Counted from the stretch's first letter, positions 8,426 to 16,848 are shown. The stretch is DNA of 64,000 bases from Clostridia bacterium (GCA_900753315.1 CAADYP010000006.1:21792-85791); one strand, 5' to 3'. Numbers and translations: made by a program. The notes: generated from the sequence alone by a model not told the origin.

Positions 8426-9274
8426 CTATTCTTTGCCTGCGTCTTTTGCATTTGCTGTGCTTTCTGCTTCACCTGTTTTTTCACTTGTTTCCAACGCTTT
8501 AGTTTGCACAGCAAGTTTTTTGTTTTGTCTATTTGATACAATTTTTCTCACTACAAAATTTATCAAATAAATAAGTGCACACATTCCATAAACTGCAAAG
8601 AAAACAGCAAAAGGCATCAACCATTCTGGAACAAATGGAAATGTTGAACCAGTTATGAAGAACCAATCATAATGATGTCCATCTGGAATACCCAAATAAG
8701 CATAATTTCCAAAGAAAGCCCAAACAATCATAATAACAATACCAACAGCTTCCTTCCAAATTTCTTTGAAATTAAATTCTGCTTGATTTAAACTTATACT
8801 CAAAAATCCCCAAGCAAACATAAGTCCATGGTAGACAAAAGTTTGAACAACCTTATAGCACCAAGGAGTCACCCCACCCAATGCTGACCCAGGATATGTT
8901 ATATACATCAACGAAGCAACAATCGCGAAACAAACGATCGCGTTTTTTATTGGCTTAAATTTTTTGTTGAATTGAGCAAATGGAATAAAAATTCCTGTCA
9001 ATGTGCAGATATGGAATGGCAATTTGTCAATATCAATTTTCCCTTGTGAAAATGGCATAATGAAGAAATCCAAAATATATATACCAATTGTCAAATAAGC
9101 CAAAATGTTTAACACTGTGACTTTTGTTTTTTCAGATTTTTTTCTAAATAAGAAATACGCTCCGAACGAAAGCCCCAATATCAACACTATCCACAAAATA
9201 TGCCATATAGAAAAAAGTGTAATTTCAACCGAACCTGTAGATGTTCCAAAAATCTTTTTAAAAAATTCATTCAT
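8426..9274 (-). CDS. YwaF/TIGR02206-type integral membrane protein (downstream paralogue)
   Basis: A 282-residue protein with about seven transmembrane helices. It carries the family hallmark after helix 3 (DKLPFHICTLTGIFIPFAQF) and a histidine-bearing helix (VQTFVYHGLMFAWG). It resembles the YwaF group, related to eukaryotic TMEM164; the biochemical role in bacteria is unknown to me. The last 45 residues are a soluble Glu/Ala/Lys tail. The ATG at 9274 follows AGGAGG by ten bases and overlaps the end of the next gene by eight bases, so the two are coupled. Both proteins share the layout and are likely paralogues. Confidence 0.72.
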   Translation of the reverse strand: MNEFFKKIFGTSTGSVEITLFSIWHILWIVLILGLSFGAYFLFRKKSEKTKVTVLNILAYLTIGIYILDFFIMPFSQGKIDIDKLPFHICTLTGIFIPFAQFNKKFKPIKNAIVCFAIVASLMYITYPGSALGGVTPWCYKVVQTFVYHGLMFAWGFLSISLNQAEFNFKEIWKEAVGIVIMIVWAFFGNYAYLGIPDGHHYDWFFITGSTFPFVPEWLMPFAVFFAVYGMCALIYLINFVVRKIVSNRQNKKLAVQTKALETSEKTGEAESTANAKDAGKE

Positions 9275-10037
9275 TTATTTGTTTCCTCCTATTTATAAAT
9301 TCTTTTATCTTGCTGTACCATCGCTCTTCTTTTGGCAAAGCAATTTGCTCGACAATCACAGTTGTCAAAAATGTTATTAGTATTCCAATCATACCAATTA
9401 GATAAGTATTAAACCATGGTATTTTCGGAAATGGATTTTCTAACAAATACATGCAGTTTGGCGGATCCAGTTTAAAAATTTTATAAAGCCCAATAATAAC
9501 ACCGCCATCAATCAACAAGAATAGCAAACCGCAAGTAACGCTTAATGTGTTTTTCACTCTGATTTTGATGTATTTGCCGACAAGCAGATAAACACAACCA
9601 AAAATCATTGTAGAATGAGATAGCAGTCCTTTCAATGTTGACCATAATGCAAGGTTTGGTGCATTGGCATAGATTTCATTAAATGCAATACCAACTATGC
9701 CTCCAACTATGCCTAAGTAAAAAGTGAATTCTGCAATATATCCAAAAACTTTTGATTGTTTGTTTTTATAAAACGCACAAATTGCCAAAAACCACATCGC
9801 AACATTGCATGGATATATAGGAAAAAGCATAGGTTCTTCAACATTCGTCTGCCCGTTTTTAAAGAAATTCACATACAAACTTGAAAAATGCAATGCAATT
9901 GTCAAAACTGCTGATATTTTTAGAATGATATCTTTGTATTTTTGATTTTTTACAACAAAAAAGCATAGAATCATCAACCCGGTAGTAACGATGCTAGAAA
10001 TAACCATATATAAGATATGTGGCAAATCAAATAACAT
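9267..10037 (-). CDS. YwaF-like integral membrane protein (upstream paralogue)
   Basis: A 256-residue multi-pass membrane protein with about seven helices. The segment LFPIYPCNVAMWFLAICAF occupies the place of the YwaF signature, and GLLSHSTMIFGCVYLLVG matches the His-containing helix of its neighbour. I take the ATG at 10037 (MLFDLPHILYM) rather than the TTG at 10073: neither has a clear SD, but a promoter -10 lies six bases before the ATG, so the message may be leaderless. It overlaps the downstream paralogue by eight bases. Function unknown; the pair may act as a heteromer, which is inference. Confidence 0.68.
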   Translation of the reverse strand: MLFDLPHILYMVISSIVTTGLMILCFFVVKNQKYKDIILKISAVLTIALHFSSLYVNFFKNGQTNVEEPMLFPIYPCNVAMWFLAICAFYKNKQSKVFGYIAEFTFYLGIVGGIVGIAFNEIYANAPNLALWSTLKGLLSHSTMIFGCVYLLVGKYIKIRVKNTLSVTCGLLFLLIDGGVIIGLYKIFKLDPPNCMYLLENPFPKIPWFNTYLIGMIGILITFLTTVIVEQIALPKEERWYSKIKEFINRRKQINE

Positions 10038-10043
10038 ATATGT

Positions 10044-10073
10044 AATATATCTCTTTTTTTTCGACAAAATCAA
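10044..10073 (-). promoter_or_regulatory. Candidate promoter of the YwaF-like pair, implying a leaderless start
   Basis: -35 TTGATT (10068-10073), 18-base spacer, -10 TATATT (10044-10049). The ATG begins six bases after the -10, about where transcription would start. Confidence 0.4.
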
Positions 10074-10184
10074 CTAAAACAATAACAAAACAATTTTATC
10101 AACAAATTGATGCTTATGTTAGTTTATCTTTAATTTTAAATATTTTGCAAAAAAATATTTAAACATATATTCAAAAAAACAAAC

Positions 10185-10214
10185 AAAAAAACCACCCGCA
10201 AATGAGTGGTTTTT
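10185..10214 (-). terminator. Terminator of the coiled-coil membrane protein gene
   Basis: On the minus strand AAAACCAC and GTGGTTTT form an eight-base stem followed by a T run, starting ten bases after the stop codon. Confidence 0.8.
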
Positions 10215-10223
10215 ATATGTTTA

Positions 10224-11495
10224 TTATTCTTGTTCAGAAGATTCAGAATTTGTTTGTTCTGATTCAAGTCTTTCAATTTCTTCTCTATAAACTGCAATAT
10301 CTTTTTTAAGTTCGTCATTTCTTACTTTCAAAACATTATACATCTTTTCAAGAAGTGGATATCTTTCTTCGTTTTTCTTCATAACTTCTTCACAGTGTTG
10401 AACAGAAAGTTTAAGTCCGTCCAAGAGGTCAAGATCTTCTGCCAATTTTGTGGCTTTTTCTTGATCAATTTCTGCATAGTTGTTTACGCCATAAAGCAAA
10501 ACTTTTTGTTTAGCAACAAGTGCTTCTTTTCTTCTCAATTTCTTCTCATCTTTATCATGAGCATCCCAAACTCTACGAAGTGGGATATATTCTTTCTTGC
10601 ATTGTTTAAATTCTTTTTCTGTTGCTTTAAGTCTTTCTTCTGCATTTGCAAGTCTTTCTTTAAGTTCATCCAAAGTCAATGCTGCTGCATTTGTTTGAAC
10701 AGGAACTTCAACAATCTTTTCAACAACTGTTGGTTCTTCTTTTTGTTCGGCTTGTTCTGCCAAAGCTTTCTTTGCAGCTTCAAGTTCTCTTACCATTGCT
10801 TCATATTTTTCTTTTTCAGCAATCAAAGATTTTCTTTCTTCTTCCAAAGCTTCATCATTGTTTTCTTCAACAACAGGAGCTTCTTCAACTTCTTCGCCAT
10901 TTGTTAAAACAACTGGTTCTTCCTCAACAGTTTCTGCACTTCCTTGTGCTTCAACATTTTCAGTTTCAACTTCATGGTTTCCTTCGTTTTCAACTGTTTC
11001 TGGTTGTTCTTCAGTTTCAGCGTCTGCAGAATTGTCGTCCATTTCAGCTTGCATTCTTTTGATGAGTTCTTGTCTTCTTGCTTCAAGATAAGCTCTTCTC
11101 TTGGCATTTTCATCATCTTCATCAGCATTTTCTTTTTCGATTTCTTGTTTTTCTTCTTCAGCTTTTTCTAGATTGACATCTTCAATCTTTGTTTGGTCAA
11201 TCAAAACAACATTTTCATCTGTTTCTTCGTTTTCAGCAGTTTGTGTCTTAACAGGTTCGTCATCAAGTTTGAAATCAGAGACCATAACATTGTTGTCAAC
11301 AGCATTTTGTTTTACATCATCAAAATGCAATTCTTCGTCTTTCTTCTTTTCTTTCTTTGTAAAACTAGCAACAGATTCCCACAAAAAGTAAACAATAAGT
11401 GAAGCAGCCACAACTACGCCCAAAATGATAACAATGTTCAAAATCAAAGAATCTATACTAATTTTTCCAGGAGCATTCAAAAGAGAATTAAACAT
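10224..11495 (-). CDS. Acidic coiled-coil protein with one N-terminal TM helix
   Basis: A 423-residue protein of unknown function. One membrane helix at about 18-42 (LILNIVIILGVVVAASLIVYF) is followed by a Lys patch, a low-complexity acidic stretch rich in Glu, Asn and Val (about 55-225), and a long heptad-rich coiled coil (about 230-420). It ends in Glu/Ser. The topology (short extracellular N-terminus, long cytoplasmic coil) recalls membrane-anchored structural proteins such as EzrA or DivIVA partners, but no family motif supports either. SD GGAAGG lies upstream of the ATG at 11495. It is downstream of ssrA on the same strand but separated by 85 bases, and has its own terminator. The large plus-strand ORFs opposite it are shadows of the Glu-rich codons. 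Confidence 0.72.
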   Translation of the reverse strand: MFNSLLNAPGKISIDSLILNIVIILGVVVAASLIVYFLWESVASFTKKEKKKDEELHFDDVKQNAVDNNVMVSDFKLDDEPVKTQTAENEETDENVVLIDQTKIEDVNLEKAEEEKQEIEKENADEDDENAKRRAYLEARRQELIKRMQAEMDDNSADAETEEQPETVENEGNHEVETENVEAQGSAETVEEEPVVLTNGEEVEEAPVVEENNDEALEEERKSLIAEKEKYEAMVRELEAAKKALAEQAEQKEEPTVVEKIVEVPVQTNAAALTLDELKERLANAEERLKATEKEFKQCKKEYIPLRRVWDAHDKDEKKLRRKEALVAKQKVLLYGVNNYAEIDQEKATKLAEDLDLLDGLKLSVQHCEEVMKKNEERYPLLEKMYNVLKVRNDELKKDIAVYREEIERLESEQTNSESSEQE

Positions 11496-11580
11496 AGCAA
11501 TATACCTTCCTTTTTAATTTTTGAGTTAACCTCAAATTTTGATTTGAAAATCAGTTCAAACAAAATCAGACTCAATTTTT

Positions 11581-11967
11581 TGGTGGAGACGGAGGGAATT
11601 GAACCCTCGTCCGGAAACAAAACAAAATATTTTTCTACATGTTTAGTTTGTGTTTAAATTTCATTTTCAAGTCACCCATAAACAGGTTTTGAAAACAATT
11701 CCTTAAAATTTTTTGCGACTACAAGGACAACTTGTCACAAAATTTTTGCCTAAGATGATACTCTGGTCTTCAACTGGCAAAGTCAAAGGAGAGCAGATTG
11801 AAAATTTCAATCAAGTCGTTATTGAGATGACTAACTACGCAGCCATAGCAACAACATTGTTATTATTGTTTGCGTTTATTTCGCTTGCTCATGTTTAAGG
11901 TGTATGGGCGACCACCACATGCTTTGTATATTTTGTTTAAATCCCCGTCGAAACCAAAATCGTCCCC
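11581..11967 (-). ncRNA. ssrA: tmRNA (transfer-messenger RNA)
   Basis: A 387-nt tmRNA. The 5' end GGGGACG pairs with CGTCTCC before the encoded CCA at 11581, a seven-base acceptor stem with a G-U at the third pair, the alanine identity element. The D-like region GGTTTCGACGGGGAT and a normal T-arm (GAGGG-TTCAATT-CCCTC) are present. The tag ORF runs from GCA at 11873 to TAG at 11835. It encodes a 12-residue tag: Ala, five Asn, Val-Val-Ala-Met-Ala-Ala. The Ala-Ala end fits proteolysis by ClpXP-type proteases; the Asn run is unusual. The 5' end is the base right after the smpB stop codon, so it is probably processed from an smpB-ssrA transcript. Confidence 0.96.
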
Positions 11968-12408
11968 TTATTCAAACGCTCTTTCAACATCGCGCTTGAT
12001 AGATTTCTCTTTAAGAGTCTGCCTTTTGTCGTAGAGTTTTTTGCCCTTTGCAAGACCGATTTCCACTTTAACTTTGCCAGTTTGATTGAAATAAATCTTT
12101 GTGGCAACGATTGAAAATCCTTTTTCCTTAACCATACGCTCAAACTTTTGAATTTCGCTTTTGTTTAGAAGCAATTTTCGAGTTCGTCTTTCGTCTGGTT
12201 TGAAAGAAGTTGTCTTTTCATAAGGTTTGATGTATGCATTTTTAAGGAACATTTCGCCATTTTTAACAACGACAAAACTGTCAGTCAAACTTGCACCGCC
12301 CGCTCTAACAGACTTAACTTCACACCCTTCAAGAACAATTCCAGCCTCAACCAAGTCTGAAACGAAGTAATTAAAAAACGCTTTTTTGTTGTTTGAAATA
12401 ACCTTCAT
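11968..12408 (-). CDS. smpB: SsrA-binding protein SmpB
   Basis: A 146-residue OB-fold protein that binds tmRNA and brings it to stalled ribosomes. It begins MKVISNNKKAFFNYFVSD and carries VLEGCEVKSVRAGGASLTDSF, the RNA-binding AYIKPYEKTT segment and the basic tail around KLYDKRQTLKEKSIKRDVER. This tail enters the mRNA channel. The start at 12408 has AGGAGA; a longer frame up to 12447 has no SD and is not homologous. It lies between rnr and ssrA, the usual Bacillota order. The stop codon touches the first base of tmRNA. Confidence 0.97.
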   Translation of the reverse strand: MKVISNNKKAFFNYFVSDLVEAGIVLEGCEVKSVRAGGASLTDSFVVVKNGEMFLKNAYIKPYEKTTSFKPDERRTRKLLLNKSEIQKFERMVKEKGFSIVATKIYFNQTGKVKVEIGLAKGKKLYDKRQTLKEKSIKRDVERAFE

Positions 12409-12418
12409 TTCTTCTCCT

Positions 12419-12447
12419 ATTATATCACTTAAATTATTATATTTCAA
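12419..12447 (-). promoter_or_regulatory. Candidate smpB-ssrA promoter overlapping the smpB SD
   Basis: -35 TTGAAA (12442-12447), 17-base spacer, perfect -10 TATAAT (12419-12424). The predicted start falls inside the SD of smpB, so transcripts from here would reach ssrA with little or no smpB leader. Confidence 0.5.
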
Positions 12448-12460
12448 TACCCTTTTTTAA

Positions 12461-12527
12461 AAAAAGCACATTTTTTGGCATTTTTTTCAAAAAAAAGTTG
12501 AAATTTTTATGCTTTTTTGTGCTTTTT
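12461..12527 (-). terminator. Long AT-rich hairpin between rnr and smpB
   Basis: Outer arms AAAAAGCACA and TGTGCTTTTT and inner arms around AAGCAT/ATGC make a nested stem, followed on the minus strand by a T run. It starts five bases after the rnr stop and can work as a terminator or attenuator before smpB. Confidence 0.6.
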
Positions 12528-12531
12528 CAAA

Positions 12532-14622
12532 TTATTCAGCAATTTTAAAGTCTATGTTTCTTGCCTGCAAATTGACACTCGTAAGCGTCACTTTAACCTT
12601 ATCGCCCAAAGAGAACAAGTGACTGTTGCCTTTGAGTTTGAGTTGTCTTTCAAGGAAGATATAAACATCATCTGGCAAATCTTCAACCTTTATCAAACCT
12701 TCAACAGTGTTGTCCAAAGCGACAAACAAACCAAAGTTTGTAACAGAAGAAATTGTTGCATCAAAGACTTGTCCAACTTTGTCTTTCATCAAGTATGCTT
12801 TCCACAAATCATCAACATCTCTTTCTGCATAATCCGCATTTCTTTCACAAGCAGATGCTTGTTCTGCAGCCTCAAAAGTAAACTCGTCAAGTTCGTCTCT
12901 TCTTGTGGCATCAATCTTTCCTTTCTTGTGCAACCACTCTTTGATAATTCTGTGAATTGTCAAGTCGGGATATCTTCTAATTGGTGAAGTAAAGTGACAA
13001 TAATCCACCAAAGCCAAACCAAAATGCCCCAAATCTTTGTTTGCATATTTTGCTTTTTGCATTGAACGCAACACAACTTTGTTTACGACATCTTTTGTGT
13101 TCAAGCTTTCAACATTATCCAAAATCTCTTGAAAATAAGCAGGTTTAATTTCATCAGGCACCGCAGGAAATTTCACTCCTATGCCTTTCAAGAAATCACA
13201 CACACTCAAAACCTTGTCTTTTGTTGGTGCTTCATGCACACGATAAACAAAAGGCACACCCAATTTGTTGAAATGGCGAGCAACTGTTTCATTTGCCAAA
13301 ACCATAAAATCTTCAATAAGTCTATGAGATTCGTTTCTTTCTCTTCTAGCGATGTCAACAGCCATGCCGTTTTCATCAAAAATAAATTGAACTTCTGGAA
13401 TTTCCAAATCAAGAGCCCCACGTTTTTGTGTGTTCTCTTCCAAAATGTCGCAAAGTTCTCTCATCAAGAAAAAGTCTTTTTGAAGTCGTTTAGTCTTTTC
13501 GTTAAGCTCACCACCTGTCAAAGCCTCATGCACTTCTTTGTAAGTAAGTCTTGCAGTGCTTTTGATAAACGATTCACAGATGTTATAATCAATCACTTTT
13601 CCAGAAAAATCAACTTTCATTATACAAGACAAAGTCAATCTTTCAACGCCTTCATTAAGTGAACAAATCCCGTTTGACAAAGATTTTGGAAGCATTGGCA
13701 AAACTGAAGTAGGAAAATAAACACTTGTTCCTCGCTTGTATGCTTCCTCATCAAAAACATTCCCTTGTTTGACATATTCACCAACATCGGCAATATGCAC
13801 ACCAACTTCGTAGAAGTTATCAAATTTTTTGATATTGACAGCATCATCAAGGTCTTTGGCATCAGCACCATCAATAGTAAAAATCGTTTCACCTGTCAAA
13901 TCAAGTCTGCCTTTCTTTTGTTTTGCAGAAACAGTCTTTGGCAAACTCTTCTCTGCATCAACAACTTGTCCAGGAAAATTTTCAAAAAGATTGTGTTCTC
14001 TAATGATTGAAAGTTCAAGAGCCTTTACATTATCTTCAAATCCCAAAATTTCATTTACTATGCACTTGATTTTACCTTTGTCTGTTCTAACAATTTTTGC
14101 CATAACTTTCATGTTCTTTTGCAATTTCAAGCCAGTTTTTACAATAGGCATATCAAAAGGTATCTTATTGTTGTCAGGGTCGAGAAAATAGTTCCCGCCA
14201 ACAATATTTATCGCACCGACAATATTTTCGAGTTCTTTGTAAATGCTGACAACTTCTCCATCAACACCATCACCTGATTGAGACATAATTTTGACGATAA
14301 CAAACTCACCATCAAGTGCTCCCATTGTTTTGTTTGCAGGAACAAATATGTCATCTTTAAAGCCGTCAACTTTAACAAATCCAAACCCCTTTGTTGTGCC
14401 AAAAAATTCACCTTTCACATATCCATGAGAAGGGATTGTTATAAATTTGTTTTTTCTAATTTCAAAAATGTCTCCGCTTTCAACGAGAGAATAAAAAATC
14501 TTCTTCACTTGTTCCACATCGGTATCAAGTGCAGAAGACAAAAACAAAAATAGCTTGTCTATGTGAGAGAAAACCAAACTATTTTTGTCAATCAATGATA
14601 ATATTTCTTTTTTTTTGCTCAT
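12532..14622 (-). CDS. rnr: Ribonuclease R (RNB-family 3'-5' exoribonuclease)
   Basis: A 696-residue processive hydrolytic exonuclease that degrades structured RNA and acts with tmRNA-SmpB on defective messages. Domain order: N-terminal winged-helix, cold-shock domains (about 65-220, with KGFGFVKVDGFKDDIFVP), the RNB catalytic core (about 235-570, with TIDGADAKDLDDAVN supplying the metal-binding Asp residues), and a C-terminal S1 domain (about 610-690, VGQVFDATISSVTNFGLFV). Length is near the family norm of 700-800. The start at 14622 follows secG by nine bases. secG-rnr-smpB-ssrA is a conserved Bacillota string. Confidence 0.96.
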   Translation of the reverse strand: MSKKKEILSLIDKNSLVFSHIDKLFLFLSSALDTDVEQVKKIFYSLVESGDIFEIRKNKFITIPSHGYVKGEFFGTTKGFGFVKVDGFKDDIFVPANKTMGALDGEFVIVKIMSQSGDGVDGEVVSIYKELENIVGAINIVGGNYFLDPDNNKIPFDMPIVKTGLKLQKNMKVMAKIVRTDKGKIKCIVNEILGFEDNVKALELSIIREHNLFENFPGQVVDAEKSLPKTVSAKQKKGRLDLTGETIFTIDGADAKDLDDAVNIKKFDNFYEVGVHIADVGEYVKQGNVFDEEAYKRGTSVYFPTSVLPMLPKSLSNGICSLNEGVERLTLSCIMKVDFSGKVIDYNICESFIKSTARLTYKEVHEALTGGELNEKTKRLQKDFFLMRELCDILEENTQKRGALDLEIPEVQFIFDENGMAVDIARRERNESHRLIEDFMVLANETVARHFNKLGVPFVYRVHEAPTKDKVLSVCDFLKGIGVKFPAVPDEIKPAYFQEILDNVESLNTKDVVNKVVLRSMQKAKYANKDLGHFGLALVDYCHFTSPIRRYPDLTIHRIIKEWLHKKGKIDATRRDELDEFTFEAAEQASACERNADYAERDVDDLWKAYLMKDKVGQVFDATISSVTNFGLFVALDNTVEGLIKVEDLPDDVYIFLERQLKLKGNSHLFSLGDKVKVTLTSVNLQARNIDFKIAE

Positions 14623-14631
14623 TAAGCCACC

Positions 14632-14931
14632 TTAATCGGCATATATCAAAAGACTAACGAAATACAAGATTACACAAACAACAGCAATAATAGAAGTGAT
14701 GATTGTAATCAATTTCAAAGTAGCGTCTTTTGACCCGCCCTTGTTTTTTGAATAATAACTTTCTTGTTGTCCAGTGATAACATCTGCATCATTTGAATCT
14801 TCATTTTGGAACAATGTTGTTACAATCAAGATAATTGCACAAGCCACTACCAAGCAAAACAAAACAATTCTGATGATAGGAAATGAATCTGAAACCCAAA
14901 TAGGAACTGTGCTGTCCAATAACATACTCAT
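14632..14931 (-). CDS. secG: Preprotein translocase subunit SecG
   Basis: A 99-residue two-helix membrane protein of the SecYEG channel. Helix 1 (PIIRIVLFCLVVACAIILIV) ends at LFQNEDSNDADVITGQQE, the linker that in SecG carries the Gly-rich loop, and helix 2 is LITIITSIIAVVCVILYFV. Length and position before rnr fit SecG. The linker is less Gly-rich than usual and about 20 extra residues precede helix 1. The ATG at 14931 has GAGGAG; a longer frame to 15003 lacks an SD. Confidence 0.82.
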   Translation of the reverse strand: MSMLLDSTVPIWVSDSFPIIRIVLFCLVVACAIILIVTTLFQNEDSNDADVITGQQESYYSKNKGGSKDATLKLITIITSIIAVVCVILYFVSLLIYAD

Positions 14932-14959
14932 AATAAAAAACTCCTCAACTTTTAAAACT

Positions 14960-15199
14960 TTATTTGGTAAAGCGTGCCGCAGAAACGACCGCAACGAGTG
15001 CAAACATCAAGATTGCCAAAATAAGCATACCCCACTTTGGTCTTTTGCCCTTGTCAAAACTTTTCTTAAAAAAAGCAAGCAAAGCATAAAGTCCAAAAAG
15101 GCTGAATGCACAGATGACAATGATATAAGTTGTGTTATTCCATTCATTTGTCACCCACATTGAGAACTTGCCCCAAAGACTACATAGCATTGAAAACAT
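14960..15199 (-). CDS. Small two-TM membrane protein, first gene of the secG-rnr string
   Basis: A 79-residue protein with two hydrophobic helices (about 27-45 and 57-75) joined by a short basic loop FKKSFDKGKRPKWG. It is similar in size and shape to SecG but shows no SecG motif. The ATG at 15199 follows AAAGGAG by six bases. It is the first gene after the promoter at 15221-15249, 28 bases before secG. Function unknown. Confidence 0.75.
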   Translation of the reverse strand: MFSMLCSLWGKFSMWVTNEWNNTTYIIVICAFSLFGLYALLAFFKKSFDKGKRPKWGMLILAILMFALVAVVSAARFTK

Positions 15200-15220
15200 A
15201 CGCACTCCTTTACAAGGTGT

Positions 15221-15249
15221 ATTTTAGCATATTTAAAACAAGAATACAA
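15221..15249 (-). promoter_or_regulatory. Promoter of the secG-rnr operon
   Basis: -35 TTGTAT (15244-15249), 17-base spacer, -10 TAAAAT (15221-15226) preceded by TGC (extended -10), 22 bases before the ATG of the first gene. Confidence 0.7.
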
Positions 15250-15339
15250 CTCTTTTTGATTTAAAAGAGCAAAAATTTTGTAAAAAAAGTGAGCAAAGTG
15301 CACAATAAAAACAAAATCGTGAAATTTATTTTGAAAAAT

Positions 15340-15368
15340 TTGCTTTTTTACACGCAAATTGTTATCAT
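15340..15368 (+). promoter_or_regulatory. Candidate promoter of pyk
   Basis: -35 TTGCTT (15340-15345), 17-base spacer, -10 TATCAT (15363-15368), 30 bases before the pyk ATG. Confidence 0.45.
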
Positions 15369-15398
15369 TATTGCATAAAGAAAAAAGGAAGGATTTTT

Positions 15399-16796
15399 AT
15401 GAACAAAACAAAAATTGTATGTTCTATCGGACCTGCAAGCAGCAGTGTCGAAACGCTTGAAAAAATGATTGATGCCGGAATGAATGTTGCAAGATTCAAC
15501 ATGAGTCACGGCACACATGAATCGCACAAACTTTTGATTGACGCCGTCAAACAAGCTCGCCAAAACAAAAACAAACCTATCGCAATCATGATTGACACAA
15601 AAGGTCCAGAAATCAGAGTAAAGCAATTTGAAAATGGAAAAATCATGCTCAAAGAAGGAGACAAATTTACTCTCACCACAAAAGATGTCACCGGCACAAA
15701 TGAGCATGTAAGCATAACATACAAAAATCTGCCAAAAATATTGAAAAAAGACACAAAAATTTTGTTAAATGACGGAAATATTGAGTTGCGTGTCCAAAAA
15801 ATCACAACAACCGACATTGTATGTGAAGTCGTTCATGGTGGCGAACTTTCAAATAACAAGAGCATAAATATCCCTGGTGTAAAAACGGAAATGCCATATT
15901 TAAGCGAGCAAGACAAAAGCGACCTTTTGTTTGCAAAAGAAATGGATGCTGATTACATCGCAATTTCTTTCGTCAACTCTGCTGACGATGTTTTGCAAGT
16001 CAAAGAATATCTCAAATCAATCAATTTCAAAGACGTCAAAATCATATCAAAAATTGAAAGTGATGAAGGTGTAAAAAATTATGACAAAATCTTAAAAGTC
16101 TCTGATGGCATCATGGTTGCTCGTGGAGACCTTGGAGTGGAAATTGACTTTGTAAAAATCCCAATCTTACAAAAAGAATTTATAGGCAAATGCAATTATT
16201 ATGGAAAAATCGTCATCACTGCCACACAAATGCTTGAAAGCATGATAAATAATGCTCGACCAACAAGAGCAGAAATTTCCGATGTTGCAAACGCAATTTT
16301 TGATGGAACAACAGCAATCATGCTCTCCGGTGAAACTGCTTCTGGACAATTTCCAGTTGAAACTGTAGAAACTATGAAACGCATTGCACTTGAAAGCGAA
16401 AACTACACAGATGGTTCAAATGCAGAAATCATCACTCACAACACATCAAAAAGTCTTGGCTATGCCGTTTACGCATTGTCAGAAACTGAAGATGTTCAAG
16501 CAATAATCGTTGTCACAAAATCTGGAATAACAGCAGAAAATATCAGCAGATTTAAACCAAAGGTTCCAATCATTGCATGCACCCCAAGTGAAAAAGTTTA
16601 CAACAAAATGAGTCTTCTCTATGGTGTTTATCCAATCTTGGATAAAACATACAAAAATATGCAAGACATAAACAAAAGTTCTCTTCAAAAATCACTTGAA
16701 ACAGGTCTCGTAGAAAAAGGTGACAAAATTGTCCTTGTAAGCGGACTTGTTGCTGGCAAAAGCGGTTCAAACTTGATGCTCATTGAAAAAATTTAA
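15399..16796 (+). CDS. pyk: Pyruvate kinase
   Basis: A 465-residue glycolytic enzyme converting phosphoenolpyruvate and ADP to pyruvate and ATP in the cytoplasm. MNKTKIVCSIGPASSS, NVARFNMSHGTHE, MIDTKGPEIRVKQF, ISKIESDEG, DGIMVARGDLGVEI and the signature ITATQMLESMINNARPTRAE are all intact. The C-terminal allosteric domain is present. The extra PEP-utiliser domain of some Bacillota enzymes is absent. The SD is AAGGAAGG. Monocistronic, with its own terminator at 16811-16848 shared with miaA. Confidence 0.97.
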   Translation: MNKTKIVCSIGPASSSVETLEKMIDAGMNVARFNMSHGTHESHKLLIDAVKQARQNKNKPIAIMIDTKGPEIRVKQFENGKIMLKEGDKFTLTTKDVTGTNEHVSITYKNLPKILKKDTKILLNDGNIELRVQKITTTDIVCEVVHGGELSNNKSINIPGVKTEMPYLSEQDKSDLLFAKEMDADYIAISFVNSADDVLQVKEYLKSINFKDVKIISKIESDEGVKNYDKILKVSDGIMVARGDLGVEIDFVKIPILQKEFIGKCNYYGKIVITATQMLESMINNARPTRAEISDVANAIFDGTTAIMLSGETASGQFPVETVETMKRIALESENYTDGSNAEIITHNTSKSLGYAVYALSETEDVQAIIVVTKSGITAENISRFKPKVPIIACTPSEKVYNKMSLLYGVYPILDKTYKNMQDINKSSLQKSLETGLVEKGDKIVLVSGLVAGKSGSNLMLIEKI

Positions 16797-16810
16797 GACA
16801 CAAATCATAA

Positions 16811-16848
16811 AAAAATAAACTGAATTCAAATTTTCAGTTTATTTTTTT
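16811..16848. terminator. Bidirectional terminator between pyk and miaA
   Basis: AAAAATAAACTGAA and TTCAGTTTATTTTT form a 14-bp perfect stem with an eight-base loop, flanked by A and T runs, between convergent genes. Confidence 0.92.

Noticed and set aside
10395..11391. Several long plus-strand frames (up to 170 codons) opposite the coiled-coil gene
   Set aside because: They are Ser/Phe- or Leu/Gln-rich translations of Glu/Lys codons in reverse and have no SD. They are shadows of the 10224-11495 gene.
13129..13662. A 177-codon plus-strand frame inside rnr
   Set aside because: It lies entirely antisense to the conserved RNB domain, has no SD and shows no protein-like pattern.
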